Shown here one piece after another: positions 39,801 to 51,631 of a stretch of DNA of 64,000 nt. The notes under the pieces were generated by a model. It saw nothing but the letters and a program-made list of their open reading frames with translations. It was not told the DNA's origin and ran no database searches. The first letter of the stretch is position 1; each line of letters starts with the position of its first letter. This DNA is from Isotricha intestinalis (Eukaryota; Ciliophora; Litostomatea; Vestibuliferida; Isotrichidae), in contig JAJJLU010003470.1 in NCBI GenBank assembly GCA_023807065.1, positions 1-64,000 on the forward strand. The letters are read 5' to 3'. The position numbers and the translations under genes are program-made.

Positions 39801-42800
39801 ACATTTAATTCTTCATTATCAAAATTTTTTGTAAATTCAATAGGAGTAAAATATTGACAATCTGAAAATTTTAAATTATTAAATACATATTTTAATTGAT
39901 ATAATGCATTTTTTTCTTCTATTTTACATTCTGAATTTAATATTGATTCTCTAAATGAAGGAATAAAAAATAATACTTGAAATAAACTATTCATATAACA
40001 TGTACATCCTAAATTTTTTAATCCAACAAATTTATTTTTTTTATTATCTTCAAAAGAAAGTTTCCAATCCATTAAATTGGAACTTTTCCAAAATTGAAGA
40101 CTATTATATTGATATAATTTAGTTAAAACTTCTTTTCTTTTAATTTCATCATTTATTATTAAATATATTAATAAATTTGAAGCATTTCTAAATGTACTCG
40201 TATTTTTTATTATTATTGATTTTGAAGATAAAGGATTTTCACTACATTTATTATATAATAAATCATAGAAAAGAAAATGTGCAAAGTCAAATTGTTTTCC
40301 TTCTATTTCTTTATATTTTATTTTATAATTTTTTGATATTGAATATATTATTAATAAAAAACCTGATAATAATTCTTCTTTTATTTCTTGTGATAAAATT
40401 TCTGGAAGAAGGAAATCATTTACATAATTATTGTAATCAAATTCGATATTTAATGGATATATTTTTTCAATTAATAAATCACATACTTCAAAATAAATTT
40501 CAAAAGATATATTTTCATTATTTTTTGATATTTCTTTTAATTTTTTTAAAGTTTCTTCTGAAAATAAAAATAAAAAAAGGAATTTTGAAAATGAAAATAA
40601 TAAATCTTTATTATTATCAAATAAATCATTTTCATATATTTTATTTATAAATTTTTTAAATTCTATTTTAATTAAATTATTCTTTGATAAAATTAATCCA
40701 TCTACTAAAATAGAAATGAATAATTGTTTTTCGTTTTCTAAATTTAAAATATTATTAATAAATTTAAAAAACATTTTTTTATCAGTAATTAAATCAAAAA
40801 GAATTTGAATAGAATTAACTTCAGCATAATATAAATCACCTTTTATTTCTCCATTAATTGCATTATAAAAAATTTCATGAACAAACTGTAAAATTTTTTG
40901 GATAATTAAATTATTAATCTCTTCTTTTTCTAAAGGAATAACAAATTTAAATATACTAGTAAAATAATCTAAAGTGTGAAGTGTTTTAATTTTTTCATTT
41001 AAGTCTGTTTCTTCATTTTCAATTTTAACAGAAAAGTTTTTTATTATTTCTTCAATTTTTCCTTTCCAAATTTTACTATGAACAAATTGTTCTAAAAATA
41101 ATTTAAATTCTTTATTTTTATCCAAAACATAATTTAAATGAGATAAAAGATAACTTTTATAATAAGAACTAGAATTTTCAAAATTAAAAGTTTCATTAAT
41201 TTGAGTATCAAAATCTCCGTTAATATCCATAATAAAGTTTTTTATTTTTATATTTAAATCGTCATTTTTATCAAGATCATCTTTTAATAAATTCCAAATA
41301 TCTAAAGTATAAGATTTATTTTTTTCTTTAAGTAAATCAGTTAAAATTTTATATAATTCATTATATGATTCTAATAAAAATTTAGGATTATTTGGAATTT
41401 CAATAATTGGATTTTCTATTATATTTATGTAAATTTCTAATATTTGAGAAGGATCATATTTTTTATCTCCAATAATACTATAATTAAAGAAATCAAAATC
41501 ATTTGATAAATCAAATTTCATTGAACTATTAGTCCCATTATCAGCTTTAAAATCATATTGAAATTGTATTTTATTTTTTGGAATATCAAATACTCTTGAA
41601 ATTTTATATCTTAATATATAAAATTGTTCATCATATCTTACATTCTCTCTAAAAGTCTTTTTATTATATGAATTTATAAATTTAAATGATAAATATCTTT
41701 CTTGAGGATCTGATGATGGAATTCCTGATAAATCTGTTACTATTGTTCCTTGATATCCAATTTTGGCATATAGTTTATTTATTAATATCAATAAACCTTT
41801 TATTCCTATTTCATTTTTTTTTTGATCATTTTTTGATATTACTGAAGTATTTTCTGTGCTATTATCTGTTATATCTTCTTTATTATCTTCTTCTTTATTT
41901 TCATCTTCTTTTTTTTCTTCTTCTTCTTTTTTTTTTTCTTCTTCTTTCTTTTCTTCTTCTTCTTTGTTTTCTTCTTCTTTCTTTTCTTCTTCTTTCTTTT
42001 CTTCTTCTTTCTTTTCTTCTTCTTTTTTATTTTCTTCAATTTTTTCTGGAATATTTTTAAAAAAATCAAAATTTACTTTTTCTTTTTCTTTTTCTTTAAT
42101 TATTTTTCCAGTTGTTTTATTTAAATATAATATTAAAGTATTTTTAAAGCTTTCCCAAAAATTGATTGTATCACTTGAACGAGGATTAGTAACATTTAAA
42201 TATATATCTGCTAAAAAAGAAGAAATTTCATTTTGAACTTCTATATTTTTTGTGCTTATTAAAACATCCCATAATTTATTTAATCCCGTTATTTCATTAT
42301 TTTTATTTTTATCAACTCTTAAATCTGTTTTATTTAATATAATAAAAACTTTATTTGATATATTTATTTCATACATTAGTTTTTTAAATAAATTAAAGGA
42401 ATATAAATCATCAATAACAAATAATTTAGGATTTAAAAAAATTTGTTTAAATAAATTACTTCTAAATTGATATGAAATATTATTTATATTATCAAAAAGA
42501 ACTTTGAAAAATATTTCTTTTGAAAATCTTTGTTTGACAATAAATTTCCAAAAAATTAAAAAATTATCAAAATTCCATTCTAAATTTCTTTCTTTATTTA
42601 ATAAAATAAATATTAATTCAATTCTAATTGAAATATTAATTGAATGAGGATAAAAACCTTCAAAAATTGTATTTGCAAAATCATTGATTTTATCATTATT
42701 ATCATTTTGTTCTTCATTATTTTCAATTGATTCTACTTTCATGTTATAATTTGTTAAATCATCAACAATTAAATCAAAAATATTATTTTTTTTATGAATA

Positions 42801-44974
42801 TTTTTAATTATTTGATTAAATCTATTTGAATTTTTCATATTTTTCAATAAAGATTTTAATAAAAAAAAAGATTGAACATTACTTTCATTATTATTTATAT
42901 TATTTAATATTTTCATTAAAATATTTTCTCTTAATTTATCATTAATAGTAGAAAGATCAAAAATTTCTTTAAGAGCATTAATACAATTTTCTATTATTTC
43001 AATAATTTTTTTATTATCTTTTAAATCTTTTTCTTTATAATATTTGTCAGATAAATAATTCCAAATAATTTGAATTCCCAAAAATTTTTTTTCTTCAAAA
43101 GGAATATCTTTAAAAAAAACTTCTTTTTCATCTTTATTAAATGATTCAACTTCAATTTTTGCATCTGATAAATAATTTATTGTAAAATCTTTAATTAAAT
43201 TAATATTATCTTTTGATATTTCTCTTTCTTTAATATAATTTTTAATTAATAAAAAAGCATAATCTCTATCATCTTCATAAACAAATAAAGTTAATTTAGA
43301 AATTATATCTTTTATTATTTTTGTTTCATTTTCATCATTTTTTTCAGAATCATATAATTTTTTAAATAAACAATCAATTATTTTTTTTCTTTTTTCAATT
43401 ATTGTTTCAATTTCAATTTCTTTTAAAGTAAAATTATCTTTATATAAAGAAATAATAATTGGAAGAGATCTTTTAATTAATTCTTGATGACAATTTTCTT
43501 CAAGTAAATAATCTAATATTTTTATATTAACCAAAGTAACATTTAAAGTATGATAATTCATATATTTAATATATCTATCTTTTGAGCAATTTAAACTTTC
43601 AGAGAAAAATTTATTACTTGAAGAATCTATTGATTTTATTATTGAATTATATGTATTTATTGCAAATATTTTTTTTTCTAATTTATTACATTTAAAACAT
43701 GCATTTATATAATTTAAATATATTCCTTCGAAAATTATTGATTGATTTGTTTCTTCATAAGGTAAAATTTTAACTAGATTTAAACATAAATTAATTATTT
43801 TTTCTTTGGGATTATTATAAACTTCATTTTCTTTTAAATTTTCAATTCGATTATAAATATAATTTTTTAACTGAGTAACTTCATTAGTTAATTTATTAGT
43901 TAATTGATTATTAGATCCTTCTAAAAAAGAAGTGGTTTTTTTGAACAAAAGTATATATTCTGAAATTAAATTAAAAGAAAAATCATTATTAGAAGTAATA
44001 AAATCAGTAATTGTTTGAAAAAAATCTATATTTTTGCAAAAATCAATAAAATAAGCTAATTGAATAGTAGATATACTTTGATTTTCATTAACTCTAAAAC
44101 CAGTAATATCACCAGAATAAATTTTTTTATTACAAATTTTAATAATTTCTTCTTTTTCTTTGTATTTTTGCAAAACATAATTTTCAATAAAAGAAGAATA
44201 ATTAATATAAAAATCATTATAAATAGGATTTTGTCCCATAATTTTATAATAAATTTTTAAAGCATCTTCTCTAAAACTTACAACAGAATATTTCATATCA
44301 AATAAAACAATATCTTCTAATTCAGTGCCACAAATATTTTGATATTTAATAACAATATCATTATTATCTTTTAAAAAAATAAAATAATTTTTAATTAAAA
44401 TAAAAATTAATTCAAATATTTGAATACTAACATCAATTCCTTCATCATTATCATTAATATTCATTACATTATCAAACCAATAATAAACTTTTCCTCTTAA
44501 ATTAGTAATCATATCATAAGGTTTAACATTGTTATATTTTTCACTATTTTTTTCATTATAATTTCCAAAATTAAAACCTATTAAATTTTCTAAATAATCT
44601 TTTGTGATTTTTAAATTCTTAATATTATCTCTTGTACATTTTCTTCTATATTCACTTGGTTTAGAATATTTTCTAAAATAACTTATTGATTCATTATCAA
44701 ATAAAAAAACTTTTATTGTTTCATTTGGATTTTCGAAATCTCTTATTGTTGCTGATTCTGAATCTTTTTCTAATATTCTTCCTGTTACCCATCTTTCTTT
44801 TATTTTTACATCACAATAATCTTGTTTTTTATAAAAATCTTGATAATTGTTTTCCTTTTGTTTATTTATTTTATTATATATTTCTTCATTTTCTTTTTTT
44901 GAATTATTATTATTATTTAAATCCTCTTCCTTTAATTCTTCTATTTTTTTTTCTGAAATATCTTTTTCATCCAT
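36857..44974 (-). CDS. giant ubiquitin-specific protease, USP9X/24/34-like (3 exons)
   Basis: A 2686-aa protein if exons 44974-37141, 37111-37024 and 36995-36857 are joined; two tiny introns lie near the 3' end. An N-terminal Tudor/SH3-like segment (KIKERWVTGRILEKDSESAT, about 50-110) is followed by long helical repeats, an acidic/basic KKEEE tract (about 980-1030) and a ubiquitin-like region (about 1085-1190). The USP catalytic domain starts near 1650 with the Cys box GLKNLGCTCYMNSLFQVLFF, has a zinc-type CQSC pair, and a His box near 1906, VVHSGSCELGHYYSFIF, with NDSNVS after it. Cys, His and Asp/Asn are all present, so it should cleave ubiquitin. The remaining 700 residues are helical. Size and layout fit the USP9X/USP24/USP34 group. 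The last 75 residues (ending KIKKLYEK, stop TAG) come from splicing; the frame would otherwise stop at 37112. Confidence 0.85.
36996..37023 (-). other. 28-nt intron in USP gene (deduced)
   Basis: On the minus strand it begins GTAAAT and ends TATTAG. Splicing joins SYE to GENAVVKQHLDELL and avoids an in-frame TAA inside the intron. The downstream exon stays open for 45 codons to a TAG. Phase 2. Confidence 0.7.
37112..37140 (-). other. 29-nt intron in USP gene (deduced)
   Basis: On the minus strand it begins GTATAT and ends TTATAG. Reading through it yields a hydrophobic run SIFILIFFL and then a TAG that is the intron's own 3' end. Splicing gives ENILK-KNVIELDYEFERYVDL, a normal charged sequence. 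Phase 1. Confidence 0.75.
41885..42036 (-). repeat. GAA/AAG-rich tract coding for KKEEE repeats
   Basis: A pyrimidine-only stretch on the plus strand, built of TTCTTC and TTTC units, encodes repeated KKEEE and KEEEN blocks in the USP. The 15-bp periodicity (TTCTTCTTTCTTTTC) is clearest at 41970-42025. It likely forms a single charged alpha helix between domains. Antisense Ser/Phe-rich frames over it are shadows. Confidence 0.85.
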
Positions 44975-45108
44975 TTTTTATTTTTTTTAAATAATATATT
45001 TTTTTAAGAGTAAAATTTAAATTATTTAAATATTTTTTGATTTATTAAATTAATAAAAAAAGTTTGTTTATTTTCCTTTTTTTTAAATATTATAATATAA
45101 AAAAAATA

Positions 45109-46320
45109 TTAAAATTTACTTTTCATTGTTGAAGCTCTTGAGATTTTAGATTTATTTAAAAAATTTCCATGAGTTAATCTAGTGATATTATTTATATTTT
45201 CAGATAATTCATTTTGATGAGATAATAAATTTTTTGCTTTTCTTTTTAATCTTTTTATTTTATTTACTTCTTCAATATATAATTTTCCATTTTTTTCAAT
45301 TTCATTTTTCATTTCTTCAATTAAAATAACATGATCATTATATTTAGTTTTCATATCTTGAAATTCTTTTTCTCTTATTAAAAATCTATTTTTATATTTA
45401 TCATATTCTTTAATATTTATATCATATTCTTTTTTATGTTGTTCATATAATTTTTTTAAATCTTCTTCTCTTTCTTTAATAGCATCTAATAATCTTTTTT
45501 TTTCATTTAAATAATCATTTCTTACTTTATTTAATTTATCTTCACAATTTTTAATAAATATACTTTTATCATCACCAAAATTATCTTGAAAATAATTTAT
45601 TTTTGATTCAAAATATTTTTTTATTTCATTTTGATCTCTTTTTAACATATCTATTTTATCATATAAATACTTTTCATTATTTTTATTATCTATATTTAAG
45701 TTTTTTAATTCTGTTAAATAAAAATTTATTCTATTCATTAAGTCATCGTTATATTGAGTTAATTCATTATTTTTTTGAAGAAGATAATTTATTTTTGCAT
45801 CTTTTTCTGAATTTATTGTTTTTAATTGATGTTCATAATTTTTTTTTATTTCTTCAATTTCTAATTCTTTTGTTTTTTGTAATTCTTCATATTTATTATT
45901 TAAATCATTAAATTGATTTTGTAAATTTATTTTAGTGTTTTTTAATTCTTTTTCTAAATCATAATTTTTATTTATATATTCATTTTTATCATCATTATAT
46001 AATTTCTTAAGATTATTAACATATTCTTGAGAAATAGAAGGAATTGTACTTTGACTATTTAAAGTATTATTATAATTAATATTTGTTAAATTAATTGAAT
46101 TTTGATTTTGATTATTAAATAAATCTTCAATTAATACTCTTTCATGTCTTCTTTTTTCTTCAGTTGAATGAATAACATTATCACATTCTTTACAACAATA
46201 AATAAAGGGAAAACAATCTTTACATAATAATATAGGAGGATAAGATTTACATCTTGAACAAGCACTAGGTAAATTCACTGATAAATTACTATTAATTAAT
46301 TCATTATTCATTTCATTCAT
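45109..46320 (-). CDS. zinc finger (B-box-like) coiled-coil protein
   Basis: A 403-aa protein starting at the ATG at 46318-46320 (MNEMNNELINSN); an upstream in-frame TTG is not a likely start. Residues about 20-62 bear a cysteine-rich module: ACSRCKSYPPILLCKDCF then IYCCKECDNVIHSTEEKRRH, a C-x2-C, C-x2-C, C-x2-C, H...H pattern most like a B-box. Residues 110-385 are one long coiled coil (KYEELQKTKELEIEEIKKNY). The tail RASTMKSKF is basic. Similar B-box plus coil proteins are numerous in ciliates and other protists, where their roles are mostly unknown. It lies 134 bp from the USP start and 151 bp from the GSK3 stop, all on the minus strand. Confidence 0.7.
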   Translation of the reverse strand: MNEMNNELINSNLSVNLPSACSRCKSYPPILLCKDCFPFIYCCKECDNVIHSTEEKRRHERVLIEDLFNNQNQNSINLTNINYNNTLNSQSTIPSISQEYVNNLKKLYNDDKNEYINKNYDLEKELKNTKINLQNQFNDLNNKYEELQKTKELEIEEIKKNYEHQLKTINSEKDAKINYLLQKNNELTQYNDDLMNRINFYLTELKNLNIDNKNNEKYLYDKIDMLKRDQNEIKKYFESKINYFQDNFGDDKSIFIKNCEDKLNKVRNDYLNEKKRLLDAIKEREEDLKKLYEQHKKEYDINIKEYDKYKNRFLIREKEFQDMKTKYNDHVILIEEMKNEIEKNGKLYIEEVNKIKRLKRKAKNLLSHQNELSENINNITRLTHGNFLNKSKISRASTMKSKF

Positions 46321-46501
46321 TATATATAAATTAACAATTAAATATTTCAAAAAAAAAGAAAAAAATTTTAAAAAAAAACAACCTTATCAAATAAATAAAT
46401 TAAAAAAAAACAAAAAAACGATATATGAAAATAGATAAAAAAAGACAAAAAAAAAAAGAAATTATTTTAAATACTCAAAAACCCAAAAAAAATAAATTTA
46501 A

Positions 46502-47581
46502 TTAATCTTTCCACTTTAATATTTCATAACTTTCGGGATCACTTAAAATTTCTTCTTGACTAAATTCAAACAATTCTTTATAAACTTTATCACCATTAGG
46601 TAGTACAGTATTTTTATCTCTTAACTCATCAAAAAAAGGATGACATAAAGCTTTCATAGGTTTTAATCTTTTATTAGGTTCATATAAAATTAATTTACTG
46701 ATTAAATCTATAAACTCTTTATTAACAACTTTATATTTAAAAACTTTTTCCCAAGGATAAGGTTGAATATTAGGAAATTTATGTTCTTTATATTGTGGAT
46801 TCATATGAAAAATTTGTTCTTTATTTGGAGTTCCTAAAACTTTAATAATTTCAACTAATTGATCACTAGGTGAATTACCAGGAAAAATAGGTTGCCCATA
46901 TATTAATTCTCCTATAACTAAACCAATACTCCAAACATCAATTTGATTATTATATTCTGTTGCTCCAAATATTAATTCTGGAGCTCTATAATATCTTGAA
47001 CAAATATATGCTATTGAACTTTGATTTTTTTCTAATATTTTTGCTGAACCAAAATCACATAATACTAATTTATAATTTTTAGGATCTATTAAAAAATTTT
47101 GAGGCTTTATATCTCTGTGACATATTCCTTTTGAATGAATATATGATAATGATTTTAACATTTGATATGAATATATTTTTACTAATATCATTTCCATTTG
47201 GATGTGATTTTTATGGTTTTTACGTATTATGTGAGATAATGTTTCTGGAAGATAATTCATTACACAATTTAAATATTCTTCTTTTTTTTTGTTTTTTGTA
47301 TAGAAATAATTTATTAATTTTATACAATTTGGATGATTTAATTCTTTCATTATTTGTAATTCACGATTTTTATATCTTGTGTCTTGAAATACTCTTTTTA
47401 TTGCTACTGTCTCATTTGTTATCTTATTTTTTGCTTTATATACTATTCCAAATGTCCCATTTCCTATTATTTCTGTTGCAATGTAATTTGAATTTTCATT
47501 GTCATTTAATTCATGAAGTTCTTTGTTTAATTCTTCTATTTTTTGTTCTGGTGTTAGTTGTTTTTCCTCTTCTTTTTCCAT
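46502..47581 (-). CDS. GSK3: glycogen synthase kinase 3 (GSK3/shaggy)
   Basis: A 359-aa CMGC kinase. Landmarks: [14 protein letters not shown]ly loop, [20 protein letters not shown] (Lys and alphaC Glu; the [13 protein letters not shown] motif is diagnostic of GSK3), [24 protein letters not shown], activation loop [20 protein letters not shown] with the autophosphorylated Tyr, [20 protein letters not shown] and LGTPNKEQI. The Arg/Arg/Lys primed-substrate pocket appears kept (Arg in QDTRYKNRE, Arg in CSRYYRA). All catalytic residues are intact. GSK3 acts in many pathways, including cilium length and microtubule control. N-terminal extension is short and acidic. It is divergent from the next gene with only 76 bp between starts. 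Confidence 0.96.
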   Translation of the reverse strand: MEKEEEKQLTPEQKIEELNKELHELNDNENSNYIATEIIGNGTFGIVYKAKNKITNETVAIKRVFQDTRYKNRELQIMKELNHPNCIKLINYFYTKNKKKEEYLNCVMNYLPETLSHIIRKNHKNHIQMEMILVKIYSYQMLKSLSYIHSKGICHRDIKPQNFLIDPKNYKLVLCDFGSAKILEKNQSSIAYICSRYYRAPELIFGATEYNNQIDVWSIGLVIGELIYGQPIFPGNSPSDQLVEIIKVLGTPNKEQIFHMNPQYKEHKFPNIQPYPWEKVFKYKVVNKEFIDLISKLILYEPNKRLKPMKALCHPFFDELRDKNTVLPNGDKVYKELFEFSQEEILSDPESYEILKWKD

Positions 47582-47657
47582 TTTTTTTAATTTTTTTTTT
47601 TTTGATTTGATGCTGATTATTTTTTTATTTTTTTTATATGTTTTTTTATTAATTATA
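47582..47657. promoter_or_regulatory. 76-bp bidirectional promoter region
   Basis: The start codons of GSK3 (minus) and the FxPKI protein (plus, ATG at 47658) are separated by only 76 bp, almost pure T/A. Both promoters and 5' leaders must fit here or overlap the genes. Confidence 0.5.
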
Positions 47658-49178
47658 ATGGATTCAGCGAATTATTATTTTCAAAATAAATCGACTCCTC
47701 AAGATTATTATCAACAGTCTTATTCTTTATCTGAAAGTTTTCCTGCTCAGAAAAATAAAAATTATGAAAATCTATTAATTGAAAATCAATATACTAAAGA
47801 TTATTGTTGTAATCCAAGAAATAAAAATTTAAATAAGAAACGACTGAAAAATAACATAAGACCAAAATCTTCAATTTATACATCAAAAGAAAATGCTATC
47901 TTTATTCAGCCTAAAATATCAAAAAAAGAACAAGATTTTATATTTAATGCTTTATATTTTGATATTTTTTATAGAAGAGAAAAATTAAGAAAATTAAGTC
48001 AAGAAAAGGAAAAAAGATTTAATTCAATTTATACTTTTTCTCCACAAACAAATTCATTTAATGATAAATATAGAAATAAAAAAAGTAAATCATATGATAA
48101 ATTAGAATTAGAAAATTCAAAAGATTTTATTCAAAGATTATCAAATTATGAAAGAAAAAAAATTGAAAATTTAAATAGAATAAAAAATGAAATTTATGAA
48201 AATTCACCTCATCCTAAAACAAATAAAATAAAAAGTTTTAAATTACCTTATAATTCTCAAAAATATTTAAATATGAAAAAAGAAAAATCAAAACAATTAA
48301 GAGAAGAACTATTAAATGAACAAGGAGTAACTTTTAGACCTAAATTAAATGATAATATTAATTTAATAATTACAAAAAGTTTTCAACAAAGAAATTTAGA
48401 ATATCAAAAAGCAAAAGAAATAAAATTAAATAATGCTAAGGAAGATATGGAATGTACTTTTTCTCCTAAAATAAATAGTGGACATTCTCATAATGCTTCA
48501 AATAATATTAATAATAAAAGTTCTAATAATAATTCTCATTTAAATAATAAAAGTGATATTAATCATTTTAATGTTGGTAATAGATTATTTAATTATCAAA
48601 ATGAATATAAAAAAAAATTAGAAGAAATTAAAGTTAAGAATGAAAAAAATTATTCTTTTAAACCTAAAATCTCTAAAAATACAAATTTAATTCTTCAAAG
48701 AAAACAAAGAATAAAAGATTTAATGAGAGAAAAACAATTATTTGAAGATTATTATAAACAAATAAATATTACTGAGAAAAATAAAGAAAATGAAGATAAA
48801 AAAGAAGAAGAAAATAAAAAAATAAATGAATTAACTGATGAAAATATTAATTTAGATATTTTAAAAAAGAAAAAAGATGAAAAAAAAATAATAAATAATT
48901 ATTCTATGAAAGAAGATGAGCAATTTAAAAAGTACTTTATAATAAATTCAAAATTTTTACCTTTAAATAAAAGACCAATTGCAGTTAATATTTATAATAA
49001 TAATAATTTTAAATTATTTTGTTCTAAAAATAAAACTGGAAGAAATTTCATTAATACAAATCAACCTATAAAACATATTTCTAATGAAGAAAAAGAAAGA
49101 CCAACAACAAATTGTTCAACTACAAATTCAAAGTCAAAATCAATAGTAAATTTAAATTATTATGATAATTTAATTTAA
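47658..49178 (+). CDS. FxPKI-motif protein, probably cytoskeletal
   Basis: A 506-aa protein starting at [10 protein letters not shown]; an open frame extends upstream but is hydrophobic, overlaps the GSK3 start antisense and is not credible. At least four copies of an FxPK(I/L) motif are spaced along it: [11 protein letters not shown] (about 83), [10 protein letters not shown] (230), [10 protein letters not shown] (270) and [10 protein letters not shown] (334), each followed by charged helices. The same short motif is scattered in many ciliate and kinetoplastid proteins of unknown function, as far as I recall, and I would guess microtubule association. The rest is Lys/Asn/Glu-rich with [16 protein letters not shown] coils. 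Ser/Lys clusters (SKSYDKLE) may be phosphorylated. Confidence 0.6.
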   Translation: MDSANYYFQNKSTPQDYYQQSYSLSESFPAQKNKNYENLLIENQYTKDYCCNPRNKNLNKKRLKNNIRPKSSIYTSKENAIFIQPKISKKEQDFIFNALYFDIFYRREKLRKLSQEKEKRFNSIYTFSPQTNSFNDKYRNKKSKSYDKLELENSKDFIQRLSNYERKKIENLNRIKNEIYENSPHPKTNKIKSFKLPYNSQKYLNMKKEKSKQLREELLNEQGVTFRPKLNDNINLIITKSFQQRNLEYQKAKEIKLNNAKEDMECTFSPKINSGHSHNASNNINNKSSNNNSHLNNKSDINHFNVGNRLFNYQNEYKKKLEEIKVKNEKNYSFKPKISKNTNLILQRKQRIKDLMREKQLFEDYYKQINITEKNKENEDKKEEENKKINELTDENINLDILKKKKDEKKIINNYSMKEDEQFKKYFIINSKFLPLNKRPIAVNIYNNNNFKLFCSKNKTGRNFINTNQPIKHISNEEKERPTTNCSTTNSKSKSIVNLNYYDNLI

Positions 49179-49304
49179 TTTATTTATTTATTATTTATTT
49201 ATTTTTTTATCTAATTTTATATATTTATTTTCAAATATTTTAATTTAGTTAAAAATAACGTTCGAATAAATTTATTAATTTATAATATAAATAAGAAAAA
49301 AATA

Positions 49305-51479
49305 ATGGATTCAGGAAATGAAAATGATATTATTGAGAAAATTGTTCCTAAAGAAAATAAAGATGATATAGAGAGTGAAAAAAAAAATAATTATGAAAAT
49401 GAAGATAATACAATTGAAAAAGTAGATATTCATAATGAAATTCCAGATAATGATAATGATAATGACAACAACAATGAAATAAAAAATTTAAAAAACGAAA
49501 ATGTAGAAATTGAAAATTTAATTGATGAAAATAAAGAAAATGAAAATTTAGATAATGAAAATAAAGAAAATGAAAATATAGATAATGAAAATAAAGAAAA
49601 TGAAAATGTAGATAATGAAAATAAAGAAAATGAAAATGTAGATAATGTAAATAAAGAAAATGAAAATTTAGAAAATGAAATAAATATTAATTCCCAAAAT
49701 GAAAAAAGTGAAAGTTTAAAAAATGAAATTGTAGAAAAAGCTAATTCTCAAAAATCAATAAAATTAGAAGACAAAAAAAACCTGAATTTAAACAAATATG
49801 ACAATTATTCGATAAAAGAATTAAAAGAAGAAATAATAAATAAAAATAATACTTTATTAAAATTAAATGATGAAAAAGAAGAATCAAAACTGAAATTAAA
49901 TACAATAATAAAAGATTTAAATACATTAATATCTCAAAATGAAAATTATTTATATGGTAAAACTCCAGATTTATCATCAATAAAACAGTTACAGAAATTA
50001 TATACAGTAAGGAAAAAAGATTTAGAAAATTCAAAAAAAATAAATCAAACTTTTAAAAGTCAACATCAATTATTTGAAAATAGAGCAAATAATGTTTTAA
50101 CTCCAGAAAAAATAAATACTTTTGAAGAACAAATTGATTTAATTAAAAAAGAAAATTTAGAAATGAATATTAAAATTAAAGAATTAAAAGATAAAAATGT
50201 TGTTTCTACTAAAGAATTAAATGTTTGTGCAAATAATAAGAAATTTCCTTTAAAAATTAAAGGTTATACTGATGATGTAAAAAGTTTAGCAAGTAAAAAA
50301 CATGATTATTATACTAAATTAAATATGAATAAAAGAAGTTTAGATAATTTAATTAAAGAAAAAGGTATTTTGGAAAAATTATATGATATTAATTTAAAAA
50401 ATTGTAAAAATGAAAATTTTATTTCAAGAATTAATTTTTGGTTAAATTTAATTAAAAATGATTTAAATGGTTCATTAGAAGAAATAATGGAAAGAATAGA
50501 AACAAATAATTCAAAAATAATAGAAGAAATAGATAGAAGAAATTTATTAAAAACAAAAAATAATAAAAATCCTTTATATTTACCTTTAATAAATGATGGA
50601 ATAAATAGAGCAAGAAGTTCAAGTCCAAAAAAGAAAAGTGAAACATTAAATAAATACGATAATAATAATAAGAAACAATATCAAGGAATATTTAATAAAT
50701 ATTCAATATTGAAAGAGAATAATTTAGATAGAAATTATATGAAAAAATCTTTAAGGAAAAATAACAGTATAACAATAAAAGAAGAAAACAAAATAGATTT
50801 AGAAATAATGAATGATTATTTTTCAACAACAGATGATGAATATAGAGATTTATTAGGAAGAAAAGATCAATTTATAGAAACAAATTCAAGATTAGAAAAT
50901 AATATTAAAGAAGTTCAAAAAACTTCATTAAAGAAATTAAAAAATATATCTCGTTCTATTTCAGATAATGCAATAAGATTAAATAGTCTTAAACAACAAA
51001 ATGAATTATTAAATTCAGAAATAATTAATTTAGAAAAAGTTTTAGAATTAACTATTCAACAAAATGAAATTAAAAATGAAATTAAACGTAATGAAAGTAA
51101 ATTTATTAAATTAAATCAAAGACCAATTAATGATATTACTGTTTCTGACACTAATATTTTAAAAGAATTAAAAGATGATGATAATAAAAAAAAAAGTATG
51201 TATTTTAATAATAGTAATTTTAATAATATTGAAGAAGAAAAATTACATAAAAATGATTTTTCATTGTTTCATGTTGAAAGTAATAAAAATATTAAATTTG
51301 GTGATGTTTCTAAAATTGCGAAAATTGATGATGATACTTCTATTATAAAAGATAATAGTAATGCTAAATTAAATGTTAGTAGAGAAAAAAAAATTCAAGA
51401 AATTAAAAATAAATATTTTCAATTTGATAAATTAGATAATGATGATAATGAAGATGATAAACTTTTTAATAATGAATAA
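49305..51479 (+). CDS. acidic-repeat coiled-coil protein
   Basis: A 724-aa protein. Residues about 75-125 are five tandem copies of a 10-residue repeat (ENKENENxDN). Residues about 160-390 and 500-610 are coiled coil (ELKEEIINKNNTLLKLNDEK; SLKQQNELLNSEIINLEKV). Between them, a segment with basic Ser motifs (RARSSSPKKKSE) may be a phosphosite region. The C-terminus is acidic (DNDDNEDDKLF). No family is recognised. It converges with the gene to the right; 152 bp separate the stops. Confidence 0.65.
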   Translation: MDSGNENDIIEKIVPKENKDDIESEKKNNYENEDNTIEKVDIHNEIPDNDNDNDNNNEIKNLKNENVEIENLIDENKENENLDNENKENENIDNENKENENVDNENKENENVDNVNKENENLENEININSQNEKSESLKNEIVEKANSQKSIKLEDKKNLNLNKYDNYSIKELKEEIINKNNTLLKLNDEKEESKLKLNTIIKDLNTLISQNENYLYGKTPDLSSIKQLQKLYTVRKKDLENSKKINQTFKSQHQLFENRANNVLTPEKINTFEEQIDLIKKENLEMNIKIKELKDKNVVSTKELNVCANNKKFPLKIKGYTDDVKSLASKKHDYYTKLNMNKRSLDNLIKEKGILEKLYDINLKNCKNENFISRINFWLNLIKNDLNGSLEEIMERIETNNSKIIEEIDRRNLLKTKNNKNPLYLPLINDGINRARSSSPKKKSETLNKYDNNNKKQYQGIFNKYSILKENNLDRNYMKKSLRKNNSITIKEENKIDLEIMNDYFSTTDDEYRDLLGRKDQFIETNSRLENNIKEVQKTSLKKLKNISRSISDNAIRLNSLKQQNELLNSEIINLEKVLELTIQQNEIKNEIKRNESKFIKLNQRPINDITVSDTNILKELKDDDNKKKSMYFNNSNFNNIEEEKLHKNDFSLFHVESNKNIKFGDVSKIAKIDDDTSIIKDNSNAKLNVSREKKIQEIKNKYFQFDKLDNDDNEDDKLFNNE
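49527..49676 (+). repeat. 30-bp tandem repeat, 5 copies
   Basis: Five near-identical 30-bp units (GAAAATAAAGAAAATGAAAA plus a variable TTAGATAAT-type end) in the coding region at 49305-51479. The units differ only at a few sites (Leu, Ile, Val, Val, Leu at residue 8), so the expansion is recent. Confidence 0.9.
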
Positions 51480-51631
51480 AAAAAATTTTTTCTCAATTGA
51501 AAAATAAATATTATTAATTATATTATTCGAATTAAAATTTAGTATTTGAATTATTATATTTTTTTTATTTATTTTTTCACAATTTTATTTTATATTTTTT
51601 AAATGTATTTTTTTGGAAATATTATGAATAT

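Noticed and set aside
41686..42236. Plus-strand Ser/Leu/Phe-rich frames over the USP gene
   Set aside because: They are the antisense of the KKEEE repeat tract and have no independent support.
46321..46350. Start of the zinc-finger coiled-coil gene at an upstream TTG
   Set aside because: An ATG ten codons downstream (46318-46320) has a normal A/T leader and precedes the conserved zinc module.
47523..47657. Signal peptide or membrane anchor at the start of the FxPKI protein
   Set aside because: The Phe/Leu-rich extension is the antisense of the GSK3 start and poly-T leader. The ATG at 47658 gives a normal soluble N-terminus.
49250..49280. tRNA-like B-box (GTTCGAAT) before the gene at 49305
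   Set aside because: The surrounding DNA is almost pure A/T with no acceptor or D stem, so no cloverleaf can form.
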